A DNA stretch of 5,386 bases from Thermodesulfobacteriaceae bacterium (lineage in GTDB: Bacteria > Desulfobacterota > Dissulfuribacteria > Dissulfuribacterales > UBA3076), in assembly GCA_012961845.1 (NCBI GenBank), contig DTYO01000140.1:1-5386 (forward strand), read 5' to 3'. The notes under the pieces are model-generated. The model was not told where the DNA came from. It saw only the letters and a list, made by a program, of their open reading frames with translations, and did no database searches. Each line of letters begins with the position of its first letter. The stretch's first letter is position 1. Of the stretch, positions 1 through 5,386 are shown piece by piece. A program made the translations under genes and the position numbers.

Positions 1-956
1 AAGACGCCACAGGATCACTCAGCAGCTCGCAGCTGAGTTATCAGAAGAATCTCGAACAGTACTATAAACGCAAGATACAGAGCATGCTTGGAAACGCGCT
101 TGGCCCAGACAAGGCCATAGTCAGAGTGACTGCCGACATAGATTTCGACCGGATCGATTTCAGTGAAGAACGATATGACCCGGACACTGTGGCGATACGC
201 AGCGAACAGAAAATACTCGAAACGGTTTCCGCCCCTGCAGCAGGAGGCATACCCGGCATTAAGGGCGGGCTGGCCGACAAACTTCAGGGTAATCTGGAAC
301 AGAAGCAGGCGGGAAAACTGAAACAGAAGAAAAAAGACATCACCAACTATGAAATCACCCGTTCGGAACGGCATGTGAATGGCTCCATCGGCAAGCTGAA
401 ACGTCTTTCAGTCGGAGTTCTGGTGGACGGCACATACAGTCAGGATAAAGCCGGAAAAGAAGTATACACTCCCAGAAATGCCGAAGAGCTAAAAAAACTT
501 CAACAGATAGTCAGGGCGGCCATAGGCTTCAACGAAGACAGGGGAGATGAAATCAGCATAGTCAACATGGCCTTCAATTCTCCGGCAGCAGAGGAAAAAT
601 CCATATCCACAATCATGGATACAGGCATGAGATTTGCCAAACCCTTTTCAAATCTCATACTTGCCGTCCTGTTCATATTTCTGGTAATCAGACCACTTCT
701 CAATCGTTTCATTCTCAAACCTGAACCAGGCCGGTCAGAAAACAAGCTCGCCCTGGAAGGTGAGGGAGAAGCCGGAGCCCTGGAAGGCCAGGAAGTACCC
801 GGCCTGGAGGCCCCTCCTCCATTCCAGCCGCTGCCCAATGCACATGATGAACTAAGGGAACTAGCCAGTGATTATCCTGAACGTGCCGCGGCCCTGGTCA
901 AGATATGGTTGAGAGAAAAACAGGACAGTGAAGGAGAAGACCTTGCCAGCGCCTGA
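1..956 (+). CDS. fliF: Flagellar MS-ring protein FliF, C-terminal part (5' end outside window)
   Basis: FliF builds the MS-ring in the inner membrane, the base on which the rotor and export apparatus assemble. The frame is open from base 3 (bases 1-2 finish an earlier codon) and gives 317 residues of a protein usually about 530-570 long, so the N-terminus and first membrane helix are missing. The Met codon at 84 is internal: the codons before it read as typical FliF (QLSYQKNLEQYYKRKIQSM). Recognisable family blocks are RYDPDTVAIRSEQ (about 171-209), the GIPGIKGG loop, TNYEITRSERHV and KRLSVGVLVDGTY, all in the periplasmic beta-collar/ring-building part. The second membrane helix lies at about 645-711 (FSNLILAVLFIFLVI). 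A Gly/Glu/Pro-rich linker (about 730-838) leads to the FliG-binding tail at 843-923 (ELRELASDYPERAAALVKIW). The stop codon overlaps fliG by 14 bases. Identification is firm. Confidence 0.96.
   Translation, partial: DATGSLSSSQLSYQKNLEQYYKRKIQSMLGNALGPDKAIVRVTADIDFDRIDFSEERYDPDTVAIRSEQKILETVSAPAAGGIPGIKGGLADKLQGNLEQKQAGKLKQKKKDITNYEITRSERHVNGSIGKLKRLSVGVLVDGTYSQDKAGKEVYTPRNAEELKKLQQIVRAAIGFNEDRGDEISIVNMAFNSPAAEEKSISTIMDTGMRFAKPFSNLILAVLFIFLVIRPLLNRFILKPEPGRSENKLALEGEGEAGALEGQEVPGLEAPPPFQPLPNAHDELRELASDYPERAAALVKIWLREKQDSEGEDLASA
750..787 (+). repeat. 11-base direct repeat in the FliF linker
   Basis: GCCCTGGAAGG occurs at 750-760 and 777-787, 27 bases (nine codons) apart and in frame. A degenerate third copy, CCTGGAGG, starts at 803. 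The copies encode LEG, LEG and LEA in the low-complexity Gly/Glu linker between the second membrane helix and the FliG-binding tail. This fits in-frame duplication in a part with little sequence constraint. Confidence 0.6.
931..936 (+). promoter_or_regulatory. Shine-Dalgarno AAGGAG for fliG, favouring a TTG start
   Basis: AAGGAG sits inside the end of fliF and is followed after 6 bases by an in-frame TTG at 943. The other possible fliG starts are GTG 928, which has only AGGA two bases upstream, and ATG 958, which is 21 bases from this site. Both are poorly placed. Spacing therefore points to TTG 943. This is inference from sequence only. Confidence 0.6.
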
Positions 957-1971
957 CATGTTGGATCTCAGTCATCCTCAGGGCCCGCTGAAAGCGGCCA
1001 TATTCCTCCTGGCCATGGGTGAAAAATTTACCTCCGACGTCTTCAAACATCTGGCTGAAGACGAGGTCAGACAGGTCTCTGCACTCATGGCCCAGGTTCA
1101 GAATGTACCGGGAGAGGCGGTTCAGGAAATTCTCGATGAAGTCAGAGACAAGATGCAGGTGGTCCAGGGAGCCATGTCTGTATCGGTTGAGGAGTTTCTG
1201 AAAAAAGTCCTATTTTCGTCCATGCCGGAAGAACAGGCCATTGCCATTTATGAGGACATACTGCACCAGCTCCATCCATCGACCTTTCAGAAGCTGTCTG
1301 GCCTGGACCCGAAGGTCATCGTCAACTTCCTCATCAATGAACATCCGCAGACCATCGCGGTGATTCTGGCCCATCTATCTCCTGATCTCTCCGCGTCCGT
1401 ATTTTCGGAACTGCCGGAACGTTTCCAGGCAGATGTGATGCTCAGGATTGCCAACCTGGAAAAAATCAGTCCCGAAATAGTGGCGGAGATCGACCGGGTC
1501 CTGGAAGAAGAACTGTTCTCTGTGGAAATGAGTGATGCCACCAAGGTTGGTGGAGCCGAAAAAGTGGCTGAAATCATGAATAATCTCGACAGGACCATGG
1601 AAGATACTCTCATGGAAAAGATCGAATCCAGTTCTGAAAACCTGGCGGAAGAGATTAGAAAACTCATGTTCAAGTTTGAAGATCTGCTCGGCGTGGACGC
1701 CACCGGCATTGTCGCACTGCTGAAAGAGATCAGTACCGAAGAGCTCAAACTGGCCTTCAAGGCCGCACCTGAAGAGCTGAAAGACAAGTTCTTCGACAAC
1801 ATGTCGGAACGGGCTGCAATGATGCTCAAGGAAGACCTGGAGGTCATGGGACCTGTACGGCTGAAAGATGTGGAACAGGCGCAGCAGGCCATTATCCGCA
1901 CGGCGAAACGCCTGGAGGGAGAAGGCAAGATAACCCTTGGAGGTAAGGGAGTAGACGATGTCCTTGTCTAA
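943..1971 (+). CDS. fliG: Flagellar motor switch protein FliG
   Basis: FliG is the C-ring protein that binds the FliF tail and interacts with the stator to produce torque and direction switching. From TTG 943 it has 342 residues, normal for the family. GTG 928 or ATG 958 would change it by only five residues. The N-terminal FliF-binding domain carries GPLKAAIFLLAMGEKF. The middle domain has the hallmark EHPQT motif at residues 133-137 (1339-1353), which forms part of the FliM-binding surface. The C-terminal domain has NMSERAAMMLKEDL and GPVRLKDVE. The five torque-associated charges of E. coli FliG (K264, R281, D288, D289, R297) correspond to K273, R290, E297, D298 and R306 with identical spacing. 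One oddity is that the usual DDRxIQ just before this segment reads DATGIV (residues 252-257). The gene overlaps fliF by 14 bases and fliH by 14 bases. Confidence 0.97.
   Translation: MPAPDMLDLSHPQGPLKAAIFLLAMGEKFTSDVFKHLAEDEVRQVSALMAQVQNVPGEAVQEILDEVRDKMQVVQGAMSVSVEEFLKKVLFSSMPEEQAIAIYEDILHQLHPSTFQKLSGLDPKVIVNFLINEHPQTIAVILAHLSPDLSASVFSELPERFQADVMLRIANLEKISPEIVAEIDRVLEEELFSVEMSDATKVGGAEKVAEIMNNLDRTMEDTLMEKIESSSENLAEEIRKLMFKFEDLLGVDATGIVALLKEISTEELKLAFKAAPEELKDKFFDNMSERAAMMLKEDLEVMGPVRLKDVEQAQQAIIRTAKRLEGEGKITLGGKGVDDVLV
1945..1951 (+). promoter_or_regulatory. Shine-Dalgarno AAGGGAG for fliH
   Basis: This purine-rich site lies in the last codons of fliG, 6 bases before ATG 1958. A second GGAGG at 1939-1943 lies further off. 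The placement supports ATG 1958 as the fliH start and coupling to fliG translation. Confidence 0.6.
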
Positions 1972-2854
1972 GATAATCAAGCAGGGAAAGTGCCGGTATC
2001 TTTCCATAGTCGACGTCGAAACCGCTTGTGGTGATGAGCCGGATCCTGACTTCAGGATGTACAGTTTCAGTGATCTGGTACGATTTACGGATGTCCCCGG
2101 AGAAGAGGCCAACAGATCTCAGGGCGTGCCGGATGAAACAGCCGCTCAGGAAAATATACCGGAAAAACATGCAACTGGAGGATCTCACGAGAGGCCTGCA
2201 TTTGCAGGAAAAGACGTCCAGAAGGAATCTCACAAGATTCTCAGGAAAGCAGAGGCAGTCCTGGAAGAAGCCAAGCACAAGAGCGCCGAAATAGAAAGCG
2301 AGGCATACACCCAGGGATTTGCCCAGGGACGCAAAGACGGAGAAGAGCTGGGGAGAAGACAATACGAGGCAACAGCTCAACGCCTTGAAAAAATTATACA
2401 ATCGATGCAGGAGCAGGGCAGAGCCATTTTGAACAGACACGAAACACAACTGGTTCTTGTTGCCATGGAAGTGGCCAGAAAAGTAGTGCAGAAGGAGATA
2501 GCAACTGACAAAGCCTGTATAATTCACTGTATACGCTCGGCTATGGAACAAATCATCGAGTGCAGCCATATACGCATTCACGTCCATCCCAAGGATGCAG
2601 AGATGCTGTCCGAACTCCCGGGAGACGGCATCCCCAACAATAGAAATCATTCCCATGAAATAGTTTCCGACGCAAAGATCACACCGGGTGGCTGTCTCAT
2701 TGAAACAGATTTCGGACTCGTGGATGCCACTATGGAATCCAAATGGAAGGCGGTAACCGAAAAGATCGCACAGGTTCTTCACCAGAGAACAGGGCAGGCG
2801 ACACTGAATATCGACGTGAACATTAGCGAACGCACAGAAACGGATCCAGACTAA
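1958..2854 (+). CDS. fliH: Flagellar assembly protein FliH, negative regulator of the FliI ATPase
   Basis: FliH is a cytoplasmic dimer that binds FliI, restrains its ATPase activity and docks it at the C-ring and export gate. The protein has 298 residues, somewhat longer than the roughly 235 of E. coli because of a hydrophilic, variable N-terminal part (about 1-75). It starts with the SKIIK segment often seen in FliH. Residues about 75-160 are charged and helical, resembling V-/F-type ATPase stalk subunits. They carry a glycine ladder G120, G124, G128, G132 (GFAQGRKDGEELG), the GxxxG repeat typical of FliH. The C-terminal domain includes LVLVAMEVARKVV (165-177) and the conserved PGGC (243-246) followed by LIETDFGLVDA. 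No tryptophan is present near the N-terminus, where E. coli FliH uses Trp residues for docking, so docking here may differ. The stop codon overlaps the fliI start as TAATG. Confidence 0.93.
   Translation: MSLSKIIKQGKCRYLSIVDVETACGDEPDPDFRMYSFSDLVRFTDVPGEEANRSQGVPDETAAQENIPEKHATGGSHERPAFAGKDVQKESHKILRKAEAVLEEAKHKSAEIESEAYTQGFAQGRKDGEELGRRQYEATAQRLEKIIQSMQEQGRAILNRHETQLVLVAMEVARKVVQKEIATDKACIIHCIRSAMEQIIECSHIRIHVHPKDAEMLSELPGDGIPNNRNHSHEIVSDAKITPGGCLIETDFGLVDATMESKWKAVTEKIAQVLHQRTGQATLNIDVNISERTETDPD
2310..2329 (+). repeat. Short 12-base-period direct repeat in the fliH glycine ladder
   Basis: CCCAGGGA occurs at 2310-2317 and again at 2322-2329, a 12-base (four-codon) period. It encodes the QG steps of the GxxxG helix segment. 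The repeat reflects protein periodicity and is probably not a DNA element. Confidence 0.6.
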
Positions 2855-4209
2855 TGGACAGGGCAATGCCTCAGGAAACGTCTGCGCCCTGCAAGGGTTT
2901 CACAATAGACGTGGAACCCTATATAAAGGCGGTATCCTCTGTACAGACCGTAAGATCCTGCGGCATTGTCAACCAGGTGATAGGCATGGTGCTGGAAGGA
3001 AGAGGGCCCGGTATGCCGGTGGGAGCTATCTGCAAGGTGGAAGTCCGGGGTTCGGAAAGCCTTCTGGCCGAAGTGGTTGGATTCAAGGAAGGCAAGGTCC
3101 TCCTGATGCCTCTGGGAGAAATGCGCGGCATAGAACCGGGAGGGAAGATCTGGATCAGCGAACAGGGAGCGGGCGTTGATGTGGGCTTCGGGCTCCTAGG
3201 ACGCGTTCTGAACGGCCTCGGCGAACCCATAGACAGCAGCGGCCCCCTGGAACCAGACGGCCGTTACCCGCTTTATGCAGAGCCCCTCAACCCAATGGAT
3301 CGTCCCAGAATCGATGAGCCCGTCGATGTGGGAATCAGGGCAATCAATGCGTGCCTGACTCTGGGAAAGGGCCAGCGGATAGGCATTATGGCAGGTTCAG
3401 GGGTAGGCAAGAGCACACTGTTGGGCATGATTGCCAGGCACACGTCTGCCGACGTCAATGTGATAGCCCTTATAGGGGAGAGAGGGCGGGAGCTCAGAGA
3501 TTTTATTGAAAGAGACCTGGGCACGGACGGACTTTCCAGGTCTGTAGTCATAGTTGCCACATCGGACCAGCCTCCGCTGATACGGCTCAGGGGCGCCTAT
3601 CTTGCCACTGCCGTAGCAGAATATTTCAGGGACAAGGGCAAAGATGTCATCCTCATGATGGATTCGGTAACCCGTTTTGCCATGGCCCACAGGGAGGTCG
3701 GCCTTGCAGTAGGCGAACCCCCTACTGCCAAAGGCTATACTCCCTCGGTCTTTGCCGAGCTTCCCAGACTTCTCGAAAGAACGGGGCGCAAGGATGGAGC
3801 CGGCAGCATCACAGGCATCTATACGGTCCTGGTGGAGGGAGACGACATGAACGAGCCAGTTGCCGACGCCCTGCGCTCCATTGTGGACGGACACGTTGTA
3901 CTGGACAGGAAACTTGCTCACCAGGGACATTTCCCGGCCATTGACATACTCTCCAGTGTCAGCCGTGTATTCAGGGATGTCGCATCCATGGAACAATTAC
4001 AGGCGCATGACCGGCTGATAAAGGTCTTAGCTACCTATCGCCAGGCAGAAGACCTGGTAAACCTGGGAGCCTATAGCAAAGGCACAAATCCTGAAATCGA
4101 TTTTGCGCTGCAGAACATTGAGGCCATCAGGAATTTTCTGCGGCAGGAGGTCTCTGAAGCATCCGGTCTAAAAGAAAGTATATCTGCCCTAACAGACATC
4201 TTTGATTGA
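2854..4209 (+). CDS. fliI: Flagellum-specific type III export ATPase FliI
   Basis: FliI hydrolyses ATP to help engage and unload substrates at the flagellar type III export gate. It is related to F1-ATPase alpha/beta subunits. The protein has 451 residues, close to E. coli (457). An N-terminal beta-barrel domain (about 25-95, GMVLEGRGPGMPVGAICKVE) precedes the catalytic core. Walker A is GSGVGKST at 181-188 with K186. The catalytic-Glu segment GERGRE spans 208-213 with E209, the same 23-residue spacing as K188/E211 of the enteric enzyme. Walker B is VILMMD at 265-270, followed by SVTRFAMAHRE. PPTAKGYTPSVFAELPRLLERTG-type sequence follows at about 289-311, and PAIDILSSVS (361-370) fits the ATPase alpha/beta signature. 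All catalytic elements look intact. ATG 2854 overlaps the fliH stop by one base with no strong Shine-Dalgarno, suggesting coupled translation. ATG 2866 is an alternative. Confidence 0.98.
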   Translation: MDRAMPQETSAPCKGFTIDVEPYIKAVSSVQTVRSCGIVNQVIGMVLEGRGPGMPVGAICKVEVRGSESLLAEVVGFKEGKVLLMPLGEMRGIEPGGKIWISEQGAGVDVGFGLLGRVLNGLGEPIDSSGPLEPDGRYPLYAEPLNPMDRPRIDEPVDVGIRAINACLTLGKGQRIGIMAGSGVGKSTLLGMIARHTSADVNVIALIGERGRELRDFIERDLGTDGLSRSVVIVATSDQPPLIRLRGAYLATAVAEYFRDKGKDVILMMDSVTRFAMAHREVGLAVGEPPTAKGYTPSVFAELPRLLERTGRKDGAGSITGIYTVLVEGDDMNEPVADALRSIVDGHVVLDRKLAHQGHFPAIDILSSVSRVFRDVASMEQLQAHDRLIKVLATYRQAEDLVNLGAYSKGTNPEIDFALQNIEAIRNFLRQEVSEASGLKESISALTDIFD

Positions 4210-4219
4210 AACTGTATTT

Positions 4220-4225
4220 GAGGAG
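4220..4225 (+). promoter_or_regulatory. Shine-Dalgarno GAGGAG for fliJ, pointing to a CTG start
   Basis: GAGGAG lies in the short gap after the fliI stop. Exactly 6 bases further is an in-frame CTG at 4232. The only other nearby start candidate is TTG 4202, inside fliI with no ribosome-binding site before it. No in-frame ATG occurs until well inside the gene. Confidence 0.6.
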
Positions 4226-4231
4226 CAGCAC

Positions 4232-4693
4232 CTGTCATTCAAATTTCGTTTTGAAACACTTCTCAGGCTCAGACAGCGCCATGTAGAAGCTGCGGAAGTC
4301 GAACTGGCCAGCCTCCTCGAGAAGAGCAGAAGCCTTTCGGATTCCATCGCAGTAGCTGCGGAAAGGCTCAGGCTTTTCAGGCATGATCTGGACAGACGCT
4401 TGCAGGAAGGTCTGCCGGCTGAAGAATACCATCTCTGTATCATGCACATGGAAACCGTGAAAGACCGGATGGACAATAACAGAGAGGAGCTGACTGCTCT
4501 GCAGGATGAAATAAGAAAGGCGCGATACAGATTAAATATCCGATACCGTGAGAAGAAAATGGTGGAGAAACTCAGGCAGAGGGATCTCGAACGATATCTG
4601 AATGAAAAAAGGCTGAAAGAACAGAAAGAGGTCGACAGCCTCTCGACCATCAGACATGCATGGAAACAAAAAAATGGAGAAAAAACTGTTTAA
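4232..4693 (+). CDS. fliJ: Flagellar export protein FliJ
   Basis: FliJ is a small cytoplasmic coiled-coil protein that fits into the FliI hexamer, like the F1 gamma subunit, and contacts the export gate and chaperones. From CTG 4232 the product has 153 residues, near the usual 147, and begins MSFKFRFETLLRLRQ. This matches the FKFR...LL.LR opening typical of the family. Starting at TTG 4202 would add ten residues unlike FliJ. The protein is highly charged and helical throughout, with no predicted membrane part. Its middle (DRMDNNREELTALQDEI) and end (KLRQRDLERYLNEKRLKEQKE) carry heptad-like patterns. Sequence conservation in FliJ is low, so the call rests on the N-terminus, size, coiled-coil character and position after fliI. 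The 3' end overlaps the MotE-like gene. The CTG start is inferred, not proven. Confidence 0.88.
   Translation: MSFKFRFETLLRLRQRHVEAAEVELASLLEKSRSLSDSIAVAAERLRLFRHDLDRRLQEGLPAEEYHLCIMHMETVKDRMDNNREELTALQDEIRKARYRLNIRYREKKMVEKLRQRDLERYLNEKRLKEQKEVDSLSTIRHAWKQKNGEKTV
4627..4648 (+). other. Two mutually exclusive small hairpins before the MotE-like start
   Basis: One stem pairs AGAGG (4627-4631) with CCTCT (4639-4643). The other pairs GGTCGA (4630-4635) with TCGACC (4643-4648) around a 7-base loop. They share bases, so only one can form at a time. Both lie in the fliJ coding end, 8 or more bases before ATG 4656. A regulatory role is only a possibility, and chance is quite likely. Confidence 0.3.
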
Positions 4694-5282
4694 TTCGCGA
4701 AGCAGCTTCCTTGTACGTATAGTCATGGGAATAGCGATTCTTAAATTCACGCTGGTTGTTTTTTCCCTGATGACCACGGGAATCGGTCCTTCAATAGCCG
4801 AGGCCACAAGGAATACAGCAGACATCAAAAAAGGACTGGATCAGCCCGAGGCACCGCCCAGCAGTGAAATCAGGATCCCGTGCCGGCAGGATATCCAGAA
4901 AATCATACAGGCCCGCCTGAGGAAACTGGATGAAAGAGAGGCCTTGCTGGATGAGAAGGAACGGGAACTTAAGATCCTGGAAAAGGATATCGAAAAGAGA
5001 ATCCGGGAACTGAAGGACATTCAGGAGCGCTTGGAAAAACCGGTGAGGAACGCCAAGGAAGCCAGTCAGAATCGTTTTCGTCATCTTGTGGGCGTATACA
5101 GTTCCATGGAGCCGTCCAGGGCGGCCGCCCTGCTGGACAGGATGGATGAAGATACTGTGGTCAGGATCTTTGCTGCAATGAAGAGCAAGAAGGTCGCAAA
5201 GATTCTGGCCCTCATGAGTGCTGAAAGGGCAGCAAGGATCAGTTCTGAACTTTCTGCCGGCAGGTTTGCTGGAAATATATGA
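4656..5282 (+). CDS. MotE/YlxF-like flagellar protein (membrane segment, coiled coil, MgtE_N-like domain)
   Basis: The protein has 208 residues from ATG 4656, or 202 from ATG 4674, which has a weak GGA 9 bases upstream. A basic N-terminus precedes a hydrophobic segment (about 18-43, interrupted by K30). This is either a signal anchor or a cleaved signal, since AEA at 48-50 fits a signal peptidase site. A short Pro-rich stretch (64-75) leads to a heavily charged coiled coil (about 79-128). The C-terminal domain (about 140-200) has YSSMEPSRAAALLDRMD, then two similar helical units ending KILALMSAERAARIS. It resembles the N-terminal intracellular domain of MgtE. This layout defines MotE (a periplasmic helper of MotC in Sinorhizobium) and Bacillus YlxF, which also follows fliJ. 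Biochemical function here is not known. A basal-body or stator-assembly role is inferred from context. It overlaps fliJ by 20-38 bases. Confidence 0.82.
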   Translation: MHGNKKMEKKLFNSRSSFLVRIVMGIAILKFTLVVFSLMTTGIGPSIAEATRNTADIKKGLDQPEAPPSSEIRIPCRQDIQKIIQARLRKLDEREALLDEKERELKILEKDIEKRIRELKDIQERLEKPVRNAKEASQNRFRHLVGVYSSMEPSRAAALLDRMDEDTVVRIFAAMKSKKVAKILALMSAERAARISSELSAGRFAGNI

Positions 5283-5386
5283 CGCACTGGATTCGCTTCG
5301 CCTGATCCATCCTCTTTTGTTGGACACGGATTATTCGGTTCGCAAGTTTGCCGAAGATGTAAAGCAGAAGAAACACAGACGTACTC
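5266..5386 (+). CDS. Possible start of next operon gene, truncated by window edge
   Basis: A reading frame overlaps the end of the MotE-like gene and stays open to the last base. The stop bounding it upstream is TGA at 5215. Candidate starts are GTG 5218 or TTG 5266, and no ATG is present in this frame. From 5266 it reads MLEIYDALDSLRLIHPLLLD and continues with a charged stretch ending KQKKHRRT. No family is recognised. In Bacillus the gene after ylxF is fliK (hook-length control), so an N-terminal piece of FliK is one option by position only. Against it being real are the lack of a good Shine-Dalgarno, the lack of ATG and the short length. The true next gene could begin beyond the window. 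Confidence 0.3.
   Translation, partial: MLEIYDALDSLRLIHPLLLDTDYSVRKFAEDVKQKKHRRT

Noticed and set aside
17..38. Perfect 7-base inverted repeat ACTCAGC/GCTGAGT with an 8-base loop
   Set aside because: It is inside conserved fliF coding sequence, has no T-run after it and no gene junction nearby. Chance is the simplest explanation.
84..956. Met at 84 as an independent start
   Set aside because: The 27 codons before it are in frame and read as conserved FliF, so this Met is internal to a gene that begins outside the window.
1375..2112. Antisense open frame of 245 codons opposite fliG
   Set aside because: It covers a conserved fliG region and crosses the fliG/fliH junction. The product shows no family features and many Phe/His residues typical of shadow frames.
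1892..2866. Antisense open frame of 324 codons opposite fliH
   Set aside because: It lies over a clearly conserved gene on the other strand, overlaps both neighbours, and its translation is rich in Cys, Phe and Leu without a recognisable family. It is best explained as a shadow of the fliH codon pattern.
5279..5305. ATG at the MotE-like stop (ATGA overlap) with GGAA upstream
   Set aside because: The frame stops after eight codons, so it cannot be the next operon gene.
4791..5327. Antisense open frame of 178 codons opposite the MotE-like gene
   Set aside because: The + strand frame has a coherent membrane/coiled-coil/MgtE_N-like layout. The antisense product has none.
5280..5386. Readthrough of the MotE-like TGA into an open tail containing CRRC
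   Set aside because: The frame stays open to the edge, but the protein already ends naturally after its MgtE_N-like domain. The tail is Gly/Ser-rich without family features, and nothing suggests recoding.

Overview
The window is a stretch of a bacterial flagellar operon. Every gene is on the + strand and there is almost no intergenic DNA. It opens inside fliF (MS-ring). It continues with complete fliG (C-ring switch/torque protein), fliH (regulator of the export ATPase), fliI (export ATPase) and fliJ (export coiled-coil protein), then a MotE/YlxF-like membrane-anchored coiled-coil protein. It ends in an open frame cut by the right edge. The order fliF-fliG-fliH-fliI-fliJ-motE-like is widespread. 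Bacillus has the same arrangement with ylxF at this position, followed by fliK.

Layout: 1-956 is the 3' part of fliF (last periplasmic part, second membrane helix, FliG-binding tail). 943-1971 is fliG, 1958-2854 fliH and 2854-4209 fliI. After a 22-base gap holding a strong Shine-Dalgarno comes fliJ at 4232-4693. The MotE-like gene is at 4656-5282. A possible further gene starts near 5218-5266 and runs off the window. Neighbouring genes overlap by 14, 14, 1 and 20-38 bases, so translational coupling within one transcript is likely. I saw no internal promoter, terminator, tRNA, rRNA, mobile element or CRISPR array, and no gene-free stretch over 300 bases.

How the genes work together: FliF forms the inner-membrane ring. 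FliG sits on the FliF tail and converts stator force into rotation. FliH, FliI and FliJ form the soluble ATPase complex that feeds rod, hook and filament subunits to the export gate. The MotE-like protein probably acts at the membrane or periplasmic side, perhaps helping a stator or basal-body component.

Organism: a Gram-negative, flagellated bacterium is likely. GC content looks moderate, with frequent ATA and AGA/AGG codons. Protein style and gene order fit Desulfobacterota (former Deltaproteobacteria) best, but this is an inference from memory, not a search.

Nothing here looks like a new biological system. The points most worth checking are two apparent non-ATG starts (TTG for fliG, CTG for fliJ), two mutually exclusive small hairpins just before the MotE-like start, a divergent motif in the FliG C-terminal domain, and the truncated frame at the right end.
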